Of a stretch of 64,000 nucleotides of DNA, positions 43,245 to 51,198 are shown piece after piece; the stretch's first letter is position 1; each line of letters begins with the position of its first letter. The notes below the pieces were generated by a model. The model saw only the letters and a list, made by a program, of their open reading frames with translations, ran no database searches and was not told where the DNA came from. The translations under genes were made by a program, and so were the position numbers. The stretch comes from Roseomonas xinghualingensis (GTDB lineage Bacteria > Pseudomonadota > Alphaproteobacteria > Acetobacterales > Acetobacteraceae), in the NCBI RefSeq assembly GCF_025791835.1, contig NZ_JAOXLP010000019.1:1-64000 (forward strand). Reading direction: 5' to 3'.

Positions 43245-44528
43245 ATGTGGCAATCCGTAAAAGCCTTTCTCCGCTCCTGGGGTCTGGTGGTACTGGCAAC
43301 CATCGCCGGCCTGGCGGTCGCGTGGCGCTTCGTCTCGCCCGCACCGCCAGACACAGTGCGCTTCGCGGTGACGGAGAACCCGCAGGCAGCCTACAACCTC
43401 GCCGTCGATGAGTATGCGAAGGGCCTGGAGGCCGAGCAGTTCAAGATCGAACGCGTCGTGACCCAGGGCTCCGCCGAGAATGTGCAGCTGCTGCGCAACG
43501 GGCGGGTGGATCTGGCCCTGGTGCAGGGCGGCATTCCCTCAACCGTCGGCAAGGACCGGCTGGTGAGCCTCGGAGAGGTCTTCTTCGAACCGGCCTGGGT
43601 CTTCGTCCGCGACCAGTCCGAAGGAGGCAGTCCGGTGCAGGCGCTGCGTGGGAAGCGCATCGCGGTGGGGCCGGAGGGAAGCGGCACGCGTGTCCTCGCC
43701 CTGGCGCTGCTCGCCGCCAACGGCCTGGGTGCCGATGCGATCGAGCCGGTGCCCCTGGTCGGCAATGAAGCGGCGGAGGCGTTGGCGAACGGCCAGGTGC
43801 AGGCGGCGGTCTTCGTCGCGGCGCAGCCGACGGAGGCGATCAACCGGCTCATGCGCACCGAGGGCGTGGAACTGCTCAATTTCGGCAGCCGGACCGATGC
43901 CTATTCCATTCACCTGCCCTTCCTGAATCCGGTGAAGCTGCCCAATGGTGGCCTGAGCCTGGCCGAGGACCTGCCACGCGGAGACGTGTTCCTTATGGCT
44001 CCTGCCGCCTCGCTGCTGGCACGGGATGACCTGAACCCCCAGGTGGCCGCGCTGATGATGAGGGTCCTCCGCGATACGCATGAGGACCGCACGCTCTTCT
44101 CTCCCGCGGGTCGCTTCCCCTCCGGCCTGAACCATGAGGTACCCCTGCAGGAGGATGCGGAGCGCTTCTACGAGAAGGGCGTCTCCTTCCTGCAGACCTA
44201 TCTGCCGTTCCGGGTGGCTGTGACGGTGGAGCGCCTGTGGGTGCTCGTGATTCCGCTGGTTGGGTTGTTGCTGCCGCTGATGCGCGTGGCACCCGCTATC
44301 TATACTTGGCAGATCGAGCGTCAGCTCTGGGCCATCTACGACAAGGTGCGGAAGGTGGATGAGGAAAGCGAGAAGGGCCTCTCCATCCGCACGGTCGCGA
44401 AGCTGGATGCGCTCGACCAGGAAGCCGCTCAACTCAAGCTTCCTGATTCGTATGCCGACCGGATATACGAGCTGAGGCGGCATATCGCCTGGCTCCGCAG
44501 CCGGAAGGTTGAGCCGGAGGCAGCATGA
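43245..44528 (+). CDS. TAXI family TRAP solute-binding protein
   Basis: This 427-residue protein has an N-terminal membrane anchor (about 11-29) and a TAXI-type periplasmic domain with Pro-Glu-Gly-Ser-Gly-Thr-Arg near 142-148. A second helix lies near 322-345, followed by a helical cytoplasmic tail rich in charged residues. That membrane-anchored form is frequent among TAXI proteins of alphaproteobacteria. No fused DctQM permease gene adjoins. Its stop overlaps the mscL start (ATGA), which may link it to osmotic or envelope stress. Confidence 0.82.
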   Translation: MWQSVKAFLRSWGLVVLATIAGLAVAWRFVSPAPPDTVRFAVTENPQAAYNLAVDEYAKGLEAEQFKIERVVTQGSAENVQLLRNGRVDLALVQGGIPSTVGKDRLVSLGEVFFEPAWVFVRDQSEGGSPVQALRGKRIAVGPEGSGTRVLALALLAANGLGADAIEPVPLVGNEAAEALANGQVQAAVFVAAQPTEAINRLMRTEGVELLNFGSRTDAYSIHLPFLNPVKLPNGGLSLAEDLPRGDVFLMAPAASLLARDDLNPQVAALMMRVLRDTHEDRTLFSPAGRFPSGLNHEVPLQEDAERFYEKGVSFLQTYLPFRVAVTVERLWVLVIPLVGLLLPLMRVAPAIYTWQIERQLWAIYDKVRKVDEESEKGLSIRTVAKLDALDQEAAQLKLPDSYADRIYELRRHIAWLRSRKVEPEAA

Positions 44529-44989
44529 GCCTGTCCGTGAAGAAACCGGGATGGCTGGGCGACTTTCAGGCCTTCGTCGCCCGCGGCAATGTCATTGACC
44601 TTGCCGTGGGCGTGGTGATCGGCGCGGCCTTCACCACCATCGTCACCAGCCTCGTCGATGACCTGCTGAACCCGATCATCGGCCTGCTGGTGGGTGGTAT
44701 CGATTTCTCCAACCTCTTTGTTGTTCTGTCAGGCGAGAGAGGTCCGTCGCTCGACACCACGCGAGCGTCCGGCGCGGCGGTGGGCAGGTTCATCAACGCG
44801 GTCATCAAGTTCATCATCGTCGCTTTCGCGGTCTTCTGGCTCGTGCGCCTCGTCCGAAGGCTCTATGTGGCGCCAGAGAAGGTCGCGGGGCCGACGCGCG
44901 ACCAGGTGCTTCTTGAAGAAATCCGCGATGAGCTACGGGCCGCGCGCAGCGTGGCACCGGGCTCGGTGCCGGCGCCACAGACGCCGTGA
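44525..44989 (+). CDS. mscL: large-conductance mechanosensitive channel
   Basis: This 154-residue protein has the N-terminal amphipathic helix Phe-Gln-Ala-Phe-Val-Ala-Arg-Gly-Asn-Val and TM1 with Asp-Leu-Ala-Val-Gly-Val-Val-Ile-Gly-Ala-Ala-Phe, the pore constriction motif. TM2 lies near 90-112 and a C-terminal helix follows. It opens on membrane tension during osmotic downshock. Length fits the family (about 136 plus a short tail). Confidence 0.95.
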   Translation: MSLSVKKPGWLGDFQAFVARGNVIDLAVGVVIGAAFTTIVTSLVDDLLNPIIGLLVGGIDFSNLFVVLSGERGPSLDTTRASGAAVGRFINAVIKFIIVAFAVFWLVRLVRRLYVAPEKVAGPTRDQVLLEEIRDELRAARSVAPGSVPAPQTP

Positions 44990-45025
44990 TGCGGCAGGCG
45001 GCCCGGTGACAGCCCGGGCCGCCGC

Positions 45026-46327
45026 TCAGAAGGCCACCCGTCCGAACACCGCGTGAAGCAGGGCGAAGAGCACGCCTCCCGCCAGGGCGCCGACCACCGT
45101 GCCGTTGATCCGCACATATTGCAGGTCCCGGCCCACACGTAGTTCGATCTTGTCCACCACCGTCGCTGTATCCCAGCTGGCGACCACCTCGGCGATGAAG
45201 CCGGCAATCCGGCCCTGTGCGGCCGGCAGAACGGTGATCAGCGCGTTCTCGATGCCGCGGTTCAGCCGCTCCCGCGCATCGGCGTCATGGTCCAGCATTT
45301 CGCCGAGATTGGTGAGTAGTCCCGCAATCAGGGACACGGTGCGTCCCTCCGGCCGCTTCGCATCCGCCTCCAGCGCGGCCCGCAGCCGGGTCCAGGCATC
45401 GCCCAGCCATGCGGCAACAGCAGGATGCGCCAGCGCGCCGCGCAGCGCGGCGCCGATCGCCTCGGCACGGGCCGGATCCTGCTCCAGCTTGTCGATCTCA
45501 GCCTGCACCCAGGTTTCGAAGGCGGCACGCAGCTCGCTGTCATCCGGCTCCATCTTGTCCAGCTCGGCATTTAGCGCCGAGAGGACGCGGCGGGCCACGG
45601 CGGCGCCCGCCATCCAGCCGACCAGCGCTCCGCCCTCCGCCCGCACGCGCTGGGCGATGGCCGTCTTGAGGCTTTCCTCCTTGGCGGAGAGCACGGCCTT
45701 GATCTGGGACAGTGCCAGGCCGAACACGTCCTGGTGCCGCCCGCCCTGCACAAACAGCCGCAGCGCCCGCGCCGTCAGCCGGGCGGCGGCGGGCCCCGAG
45801 ACCATTCGGGGAAGCAGGCGAAGCAGCAGGCGCTTGGCGCGCCCATCCTCCAGAGTGGTGAGGATGCGGGGCAGGGCGGCGGCAATGGTTTCGGCCGCTG
45901 GCCGGACATTGGCGGGGTCGGAGAGATAGCGGCGCAGGATGGCGGGAGCATCGATCCGGCCAGAGACGCGGCGGATTTCGGACTCCGTCAGCACATGGTT
46001 CGCGACGAAGCGGCCCAGCCCCTGGCCCAGCCGTTCCTTCTGCTGCGGAATGATGGCGGTGTGGGGAATCGGCAGACCCAGCGGGTGGCGGAACAGGGCG
46101 GTCACCGCGAACCAGTCGGCCAGCCCGCCCACCAGCCCTGCCTTGGCAGAGGCCTGCAGCAGATCGGTCCAGTAGCCTGGGGGCAGTGCGTAGGAGCCCA
46201 GGGTCAGGCCCGCCATGCCGGCGAGAAGTCCGTTCGCAAGGGCCCGTTGGCGCGAGAGCCTCTCCCGCAGCACCGTCTCGTCGGAACGGGTGGTGAGGAG
46301 CGGGGAGGGAGGGGGCGTCATGTCCAT
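45026..46327 (-). CDS. DUF445 family membrane protein
   Basis: This 433-residue protein is of the YjiN/DUF445 type. The N-terminus has helices near 30-46 and 55-75 with the family block Gly-Gly-Leu-Ala-Asp-Trp-Phe-Ala-Val-Thr-Ala-Leu-Phe-Arg-His-Pro-Leu-Gly. A long helical middle follows, with a last helix at the C-terminus. Function of the family is unknown. It is divergent from the zinc-uptake operon; the Zur-like box lies 87 bases from its start. Confidence 0.85.
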   Translation of the reverse strand: MDMTPPPSPLLTTRSDETVLRERLSRQRALANGLLAGMAGLTLGSYALPPGYWTDLLQASAKAGLVGGLADWFAVTALFRHPLGLPIPHTAIIPQQKERLGQGLGRFVANHVLTESEIRRVSGRIDAPAILRRYLSDPANVRPAAETIAAALPRILTTLEDGRAKRLLLRLLPRMVSGPAAARLTARALRLFVQGGRHQDVFGLALSQIKAVLSAKEESLKTAIAQRVRAEGGALVGWMAGAAVARRVLSALNAELDKMEPDDSELRAAFETWVQAEIDKLEQDPARAEAIGAALRGALAHPAVAAWLGDAWTRLRAALEADAKRPEGRTVSLIAGLLTNLGEMLDHDADARERLNRGIENALITVLPAAQGRIAGFIAEVVASWDTATVVDKIELRVGRDLQYVRINGTVVGALAGGVLFALLHAVFGRVAF

Positions 46328-46389
46328 CGTGCCGGGGAGAGTGGCGATGCGATCCTGGCTTCTCCAGGGCTTGACGGCGCTTCGAGGCG

Positions 46390-46418
46390 TTGAACGGGAG
46401 AGCCGAAGGGCGTATGTT
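46390..46418 (+). promoter_or_regulatory. predicted promoter of the zinc-uptake operon
   Basis: TTGAAC (46390-46395) and TATGTT (46413-46418) are separated by 17 bases, a good sigma-70-type fit. Transcription would begin around 46425-46430, almost at the ATG at 46432, giving a leaderless or nearly leaderless mRNA. Confidence 0.5.
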
Positions 46419-46430
46419 ATGTCGTAACAT
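46414..46430. promoter_or_regulatory. Zur-like operator
   Basis: ATGTTA, five bases and TAACAT form a palindrome like the ATGTTATAACAT-type boxes bound by Zur in alphaproteobacteria. It overlaps the predicted -10 element and ends two bases before the first ATG, so zinc-bound Zur would block transcription. The downstream znuC and znuB genes support this. Confidence 0.65.
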
Positions 46431-46431
46431 C

Positions 46432-46563
46432 ATGACCCGCCGCTCTCCCCTTCGCCTGGACGACCCCCTGGCCCTTTCCGCCGGCGCGCTGCCGCGCCTG
46501 GGCTGGGCCGCGCTCGTCTCGGCGCTGCTTTGGGGCGCCGTTTTGTGGGCGCTTTCGGCATGA
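46432..46563 (+). CDS. 43-residue membrane protein leading the zinc-uptake operon
   Basis: The frame runs from an ATG two bases after the Zur-like box to a TGA that overlaps the znuC ATG (ATGA at 46560-46563). The peptide has a basic start (Thr-Arg-Arg) and one Trp/Leu/Ala-rich helix at about 23-42. The exact overlap means translation of this frame should drive znuC translation. It could be a small accessory subunit or simply a coupling leader. Confidence 0.5.
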   Translation: MTRRSPLRLDDPLALSAGALPRLGWAALVSALLWGAVLWALSA

Positions 46564-47291
46564 GTGGCGCGATCCGCCTGTGCGACGTCACCCTGTCGCA
46601 TGACCGTCACCCGGCGGTGCACCACCTCTCCGGTGAGTTCGCGCCCGGCAGCCTGACGGCCATCGTGGGGCCAAATGGGGCAGGAAAGACCACCCTGCTC
46701 CGTGCCATAGCGGGGCTGCACCGGCTGGATGGCGGCAGGATCGAGCGCCCGGCTGAGCGCATCGCCCTGCTACCACAGATGACGGCGCTGGACCGCAGCT
46801 TCCCGATTTTCTGCCTGGATGTGGCGATGCTCGGCCATTGGGGGCGGGTGGGTGCCTTCCGTGCCATTTCTCCCAACAGACGCGCCGCGGCCGAGGCAGC
46901 GTTGGAGGCGGTCGGACTGGGCGGCTTCGCGCGCCGGCCGGTGGGCAGCCTCTCCGCCGGGCAGTTCCAGCGGCTGCTCTTCGCACGCCTGCTGGTGCAG
47001 GACGCCCCCGTGATTCTGTTGGACGAGCCCTTCAACGCCGTGGATGCCCGTACCGCCGCGGACCTGCTGCGGCTGGTGCTCGAATGGCATGGCCAGGGCC
47101 GCACCGTGGTGGCGGTGCTGCATGATCTTGATCTCGTGCGGCGAGAATTCCCCGAAACCCTCCTCCTGGCCCGCGACCCGATCGCCTGGTGCCGCACCGA
47201 GGAGGCGCTCACCGCCGCGAACCGCCTGCGTGCCCGGATGATGGCCGAGGCCTGGGACGCCACTGCTGGCCCCTGCGGCATCGCCGCCTGA
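46560..47291 (+). CDS. znuC: zinc ABC transporter ATP-binding protein
   Basis: This 243-residue ATPase has Walker A Gly-Pro-Asn-Gly-Ala-Gly-Lys-Thr-Thr at 37-45, signature Leu-Ser-Ala-Gly-Gln-Phe-Gln-Arg, and Walker B Val-Ile-Leu-Leu-Asp-Glu-Pro. Sequence style is of the metal (ZnuC/MntB) group. It powers zinc import with the permease encoded next. The ATG at 46560 overlaps the small upstream frame. No ZnuA gene is in the window. Confidence 0.88.
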   Translation: MSGAIRLCDVTLSHDRHPAVHHLSGEFAPGSLTAIVGPNGAGKTTLLRAIAGLHRLDGGRIERPAERIALLPQMTALDRSFPIFCLDVAMLGHWGRVGAFRAISPNRRAAAEAALEAVGLGGFARRPVGSLSAGQFQRLLFARLLVQDAPVILLDEPFNAVDARTAADLLRLVLEWHGQGRTVVAVLHDLDLVRREFPETLLLARDPIAWCRTEEALTAANRLRARMMAEAWDATAGPCGIAA

Positions 47292-47295
47292 GACC

Positions 47296-48165
47296 TTGCT
47301 TTACGATCTGCTGATCGCGCCCTTCGCCGAATTCGGCTTCCTGCGGCGCGCCCTGGTTGGCTGCCTCGCCCTTTCGGTGGCGGCGCCGCCGCTGGGCGTC
47401 TTCCTCATGCTACGGCGGATGAGCCTGACGGCCGATGTGCTGGCCCATGGCATTCTGCCCGGCGTCGCGGCCGGCTTTATCCTGGCGGGGCTTTCGGTCA
47501 CGGCCATGTCGCTCGGCGGGCTGGCGGCGGGGCTGCTGGTGACGCTGGGGGCCGGCGCGATCTCCCGCGCCACGGGTGGGCGAGAGGATTCGGCGCTGGC
47601 CGCCCTCTACCTCCTCGCCCTGGCGCTGGGCGTGACGATGGTCTCGGCCTCGGCGGGCTCCGTAGAACTGACCCATCTCCTCTTCGGCAGCGTGCTGGGG
47701 GTGGATGACCCAGCGCTGTTCATGATGGCGGGCGTCTCGACCGTGACGCTGCTGGCGCTTTCCCTCGCCTGGCGGCCGCTGGTGCTGGAATGCTTCGATC
47801 CCTCCTTCGCCGCGGCGGAGGGGGCGCGGGGCGGGGCCTGGCACCTGCTCTTCATGGCGCTGGTGGTGCTGAACGTGCTGGCTGCCTTCCAGGCGCTGGG
47901 CACAATGATGGCCGTGGGGCTGATGATGCTGCCGGCCGTCGCCGGGCGGCACTGGGCGCGGCAGGTGGGCGGCATGGCCTATGCGGCCTCGTTGATCGCT
48001 ATCCTCGCCTCTGTCACCGGCATCCTCGCCTCCTACCATCTGGATGTGCCCACCGGGCCGGCGGTGGTGCTTTCGGCTGGGGCGGGGTGGGTGATCTCCG
48101 TGCTGGCGGGGCCGGTGGATGGCGTGCTTGCCCGGTTCAGGCGGCACCGCCACCTTACCGGCTAG
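47296..48165 (+). CDS. znuB: zinc ABC transporter permease
   Basis: This 289-residue inner-membrane protein has about eight helices and is of the ABC-3 metal permease family. It has Leu-Arg-Arg-Met-Ser-Leu-Thr-Ala-Asp-Val-Leu-Ala-His near 40 and Gly-Thr-Met-Met-Ala-Val-Gly-Leu-Met-Met-Leu-Pro near 200. It starts at a TTG four bases after znuC. With ZnuC and an unlinked ZnuA it would import zinc under Zur control. Confidence 0.88.
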   Translation: MLYDLLIAPFAEFGFLRRALVGCLALSVAAPPLGVFLMLRRMSLTADVLAHGILPGVAAGFILAGLSVTAMSLGGLAAGLLVTLGAGAISRATGGREDSALAALYLLALALGVTMVSASAGSVELTHLLFGSVLGVDDPALFMMAGVSTVTLLALSLAWRPLVLECFDPSFAAAEGARGGAWHLLFMALVVLNVLAAFQALGTMMAVGLMMLPAVAGRHWARQVGGMAYAASLIAILASVTGILASYHLDVPTGPAVVLSAGAGWVISVLAGPVDGVLARFRRHRHLTG

Positions 48166-48227
48166 GATACCTCCTGGTACCCTTTCGCGTTCCTGCCTGA
48201 TGCCGCTCGTGCGGCCCAGGGAGAGAC

Positions 48228-48449
48228 ATGATGGCATCCAAATGGGATGACCGGCTGCGACAGGCCGCTGAGACGCGTGGCACGGTGACGATCCTGTGCA
48301 GCGAGGGCGAGAAGGACGAGATCGCCTCGGCTGCCCGCCAGGTGGGCGAGCATTACCGCCTCCACCCGCAGATCGACCGTGCCCCGGCCAATGGCATGCG
48401 CATCGGCTTCCGGCCGGAGAGTGACGAAGGGCAGCCGCCGCTGAGTTAG
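48228..48449 (+). CDS. small hypothetical protein
   Basis: This 73-residue soluble protein has Met-Met start codons at 48228 and 48231 and GGGAGAG just upstream. It is charged, with one predicted helix at 7-15 and an alpha/beta pattern after. No family is recognised. It lies between znuB and a RidA gene on the same strand but 62 bases from each. Confidence 0.6.
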   Translation: MMASKWDDRLRQAAETRGTVTILCSEGEKDEIASAARQVGEHYRLHPQIDRAPANGMRIGFRPESDEGQPPLS

Positions 48450-48514
48450 CGCCGGCAGACTTGCTCCCTGGCCATCGCGTGCCACCTTGCGCCCTTCACA
48501 GAAGGAAGATTCGC

Positions 48515-48865
48515 ATGGATATCCGCCGGCTGGCCGAAGAGGAGCGCCTGAGCGGCGCCGTCGTCTCGGGGGGCTTTGTCTTCCTCGCGGGGCAGGTGGC
48601 CGATGACGCCACGCTGGATGCCGAGGGCCAGACCGCCGACATCCTGCGCCAGATCGACGCCCTGCTGGCGGAAGCGGGTACGGATAAGCGCGCCCTGCTG
48701 CAGGTTCAGGTCATCCTGGCCGACATCGCCGATGCCCCCGCCATGAACCGTGCCTGGGACGCCTGGGTGGACCGTTCCGCCAAGCCGGCGCGCATGACGA
48801 TCCAGGCCCCGCTTGTGAACCCGGCCTGGAAGGTGGAGATCACCGGCATCGCCCGCGCCCCTTAA
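48515..48865 (+). CDS. RidA family protein
   Basis: This 116-residue member of the YjgF/YER057c/UK114 family includes reactive enamine/imine deaminases. It has the strand Phe-Val-Phe-Leu-Ala-Gly-Gln-Val near 22-29. The Arg-Ala-Leu-Leu-Gln-Val-Gln-Val-Ile-Leu-Ala-Asp-Ile block lies near 60. Near the C-terminus the usual Glu-Ile-Glu reads Val-Glu-Ile-Thr-Gly. The canonical catalytic Arg near 105 is not obvious, so it may be a non-archetypal Rid subgroup. AGAAGGAAG precedes the ATG. Confidence 0.8.
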   Translation: MDIRRLAEEERLSGAVVSGGFVFLAGQVADDATLDAEGQTADILRQIDALLAEAGTDKRALLQVQVILADIADAPAMNRAWDAWVDRSAKPARMTIQAPLVNPAWKVEITGIARAP

Positions 48866-49003
48866 CCGGGGCGGCGATCCCGGGCACCTGGGCAGTGCCC
48901 GCAATGCGCCGCAATTCCGCCCCGGTCCTATCCCTCATTACGGCCTGCTTATGACGTGACGGGCAGGGCGGCCCGGATGCAGGCCTGGATGCAGGATAGA
49001 ATC

Positions 49004-50002
49004 ATGGACGGTGGTTGGCGCAGGAAGCGGGTACTCGTCACGGGGGGGGCGGGGTTCCTGGGCTCGGCGCTGTGTCATGCGCTGGGGCAGGCCGGGGCCG
49101 AGGTGGTGGCTCTGGACGCCATGCTGCCTGGCACGGGCGCGCGGCAGGCCAATCTTGATGGCAGCGGCGCAAGGCTGGTGCGGGCCGATCTGCGCGAAGC
49201 CGATCTTGCTCCGCTGGTGGAGGGAATCGATGTGCTGTTCAACATGGCCGCGCAGACCAGCCATGCCGGCAGCCAGACCGATCCCTTCACCGATCTCGCC
49301 ATCAATGGCCATGCCCAGCTACGCCTGATCGCGGCGCTGCGGGCCGGGGCGCCGGAGGCGCGGGTGGTGCATGCCTCCACCCGCCAGTTCTACGGCCGGC
49401 CCCAGCTGCTGCCGGTGCCGGAAAGCCATCCGATAGCGCCGCCGGATGCCAATGGCGTCTCCAAATTCGCCGGCGAGCAGTACTGGCTCCTGGAGCACCG
49501 GGTGCATGGCCGCCCAGTGGCCTCGCTGCGCCTGACCAATTGCTACGGCCCGCGCATGCGGGTGATGGATGCGCGGCAGACCTTCCTCGGTATCTGGGTG
49601 CGCCGGATCCTGGAGGGCCAGCCCTTCGAGGTCTGGGGTGGCGAGCAGCTGCGCGACTTCGCCTATGTGGACGATGCGGTGGCCGCTTTCATGACCGCCG
49701 CCGCCGCGCTGGAGGGCACGGAAGGCGTGGCGGGGCAGGCGTTCAACCTGGGCGGAGCGCCGCCCACCAGCCTGAAGGATCTGGCCGAGGCCATGATCGC
49801 CGCAGCGGGGGAAGGGCGCTACGAGCTGAGGGGCTTCCCGGCTGACCGCGCAGCTATCGATATCGGGTCCTATCATGCTGATGACCGTGCCTTCCGCGCG
49901 CTCACCGGCTGGGTTCCGCGCGTGGGCTTGGCCGAGGGGCTGCGCCGCACCGTGGACTGGTTCCGCCCCAATCTTCCCGCCTATCTCTCCGACGAGAGCT
50001 GA
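49004..50002 (+). CDS. NAD-dependent epimerase/dehydratase (extended SDR)
   Basis: This 332-residue nucleotide-sugar enzyme has Thr-Gly-Gly-Ala-Gly-Phe-Leu-Gly near the start. At the place of the usual Tyr-x-x-x-Lys it reads Asn-Gly-Val-Ser-Lys, so the catalytic Tyr appears replaced by Asn. Some extended SDR sugar enzymes share an Asn-Gly-x-x-Lys motif there. A Leu-Thr-Asn-Cys-Tyr-Gly-Pro-Arg block follows. I chose ATG 49004 rather than 48956. The adjoining DegT-type aminotransferase suggests deoxyamino-sugar synthesis for a surface glycan. Confidence 0.8.
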   Translation: MDGGWRRKRVLVTGGAGFLGSALCHALGQAGAEVVALDAMLPGTGARQANLDGSGARLVRADLREADLAPLVEGIDVLFNMAAQTSHAGSQTDPFTDLAINGHAQLRLIAALRAGAPEARVVHASTRQFYGRPQLLPVPESHPIAPPDANGVSKFAGEQYWLLEHRVHGRPVASLRLTNCYGPRMRVMDARQTFLGIWVRRILEGQPFEVWGGEQLRDFAYVDDAVAAFMTAAAALEGTEGVAGQAFNLGGAPPTSLKDLAEAMIAAAGEGRYELRGFPADRAAIDIGSYHADDRAFRALTGWVPRVGLAEGLRRTVDWFRPNLPAYLSDES

Positions 50003-50016
50003 GGACCGACCTCCCC

Positions 50017-51162
50017 ATGAACGCATCGACCAGCATGGTCCCGCAGGCCGATCTCGGCGCCTCGTACCGGGCTCAGAAGGACGCCATCGACGCAGCCGTC
50101 GCCCGTGTGCTGGCGAGCGGCTGGTATATCCTCGGCCAGGAAGGCAAGGCTTTCGAGGATGAGTTCGCCGCCTGGCTCTCGGTGGGTGATGCCCCCGCCA
50201 TGCAAGCTGTTGGCTGCGCCAACGGCACGGATGCCATCGCGCTCATTCTGCGCGGCCTGGGTATCGGCCCCGGCTGCTCCGTGGTGACCGTCTCCCACAC
50301 CGCCGTTGCAACGGTGGCAGCGATCGAGATGGTCGGCGCCACGCCGCTGCTGGTCGATATCGACCCGAAGACCTTCTGCATGGATCCGGCCGAGCTGGAG
50401 GCGGTGCTGAGCAGCCCGCCGCCGGGCCTGGCGCCAATCCGCGCCGCGATCCCGGTGCATATCTATGGTCATGCCTGCGACATGGACGCCATTCTCCGCA
50501 ACTGCCAGGAGCATGGCGTGGCGGTGATCGAGGATGTCGCCCAGGCCCATGGTGGGCGGCTGAACGGGCGGATGCTCGGCACCATGGGTGATGCGGCCGC
50601 CTTCAGCCTCTATCCCACCAAGAATCTCGGCGCGCTGGGCGATGCCGGCATCACCGCGACGCCCGACGCGCAACTCGCGAAGCGCATGGGCGCGATCCGG
50701 CAATATGGCTGGCACCAGCGCTACATCTCAGATGAGGCGGGGGTGAACTCCCGGCTGGACGAGATGCAGGCGGCCATCCTGCGCGTGCGTCTGCCGCTAC
50801 TGGATGCCGGCAATGAGCGCCGGCGCGCGGTGGCGGAAGCCTATGACACGGCGCTGGCCAATGGTCCCTATGCCGCGCCCCATCGCGCGGCTGGCGTCGA
50901 GCATGTCTTCCACCAGTATGTGGTGCGCGTGCCGGAACGCGAGGCGGTGATGGAGCGGTTGCGGCTTCAGGGCGTTGCCACCGCGATCCACTACCCCGTG
51001 CCGGTGCATGAGCAGGCTGCTTACCGTGGCCGCATTGCCTTGGGGCCATCCGGCTGCGCCGAAACCTCCCGCGCGGCCACCGAGGTGATGAGCCTGCCGG
51101 TCTTCCCCGAGATAACCGACGTACAGGTGGATCAGGTCTGCGCGGCCCTGCGAGGTCTGTAG
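50017..51162 (+). CDS. DegT/DnrJ/EryC1/StrS family sugar aminotransferase
   Basis: This 381-residue PLP enzyme has the PLP lysine in Tyr-Pro-Thr-Lys-Asn-Leu-Gly-Ala near 206. It has the Cys-Ala-Asn-Gly-Thr-Asp-Ala cofactor-phosphate block near 64-70 and Glu-Asp-Val-Ala-Gln-Ala-His-Gly near 169. It would transaminate a keto nucleotide sugar. It starts 14 bases after the epimerase gene, so the two likely act together on one sugar. Confidence 0.88.
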   Translation: MNASTSMVPQADLGASYRAQKDAIDAAVARVLASGWYILGQEGKAFEDEFAAWLSVGDAPAMQAVGCANGTDAIALILRGLGIGPGCSVVTVSHTAVATVAAIEMVGATPLLVDIDPKTFCMDPAELEAVLSSPPPGLAPIRAAIPVHIYGHACDMDAILRNCQEHGVAVIEDVAQAHGGRLNGRMLGTMGDAAAFSLYPTKNLGALGDAGITATPDAQLAKRMGAIRQYGWHQRYISDEAGVNSRLDEMQAAILRVRLPLLDAGNERRRAVAEAYDTALANGPYAAPHRAAGVEHVFHQYVVRVPEREAVMERLRLQGVATAIHYPVPVHEQAAYRGRIALGPSGCAETSRAATEVMSLPVFPEITDVQVDQVCAALRGL

Positions 51163-51198
51163 CGGGAGCACGGGTGGGATTGGGTGGCTTCGCCGGTT

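Noticed and set aside
48166..48227. Riboswitch or operator after znuB
   Set aside because: Only imperfect GGTACC-type symmetry is present and no known riboswitch core is recognisable.
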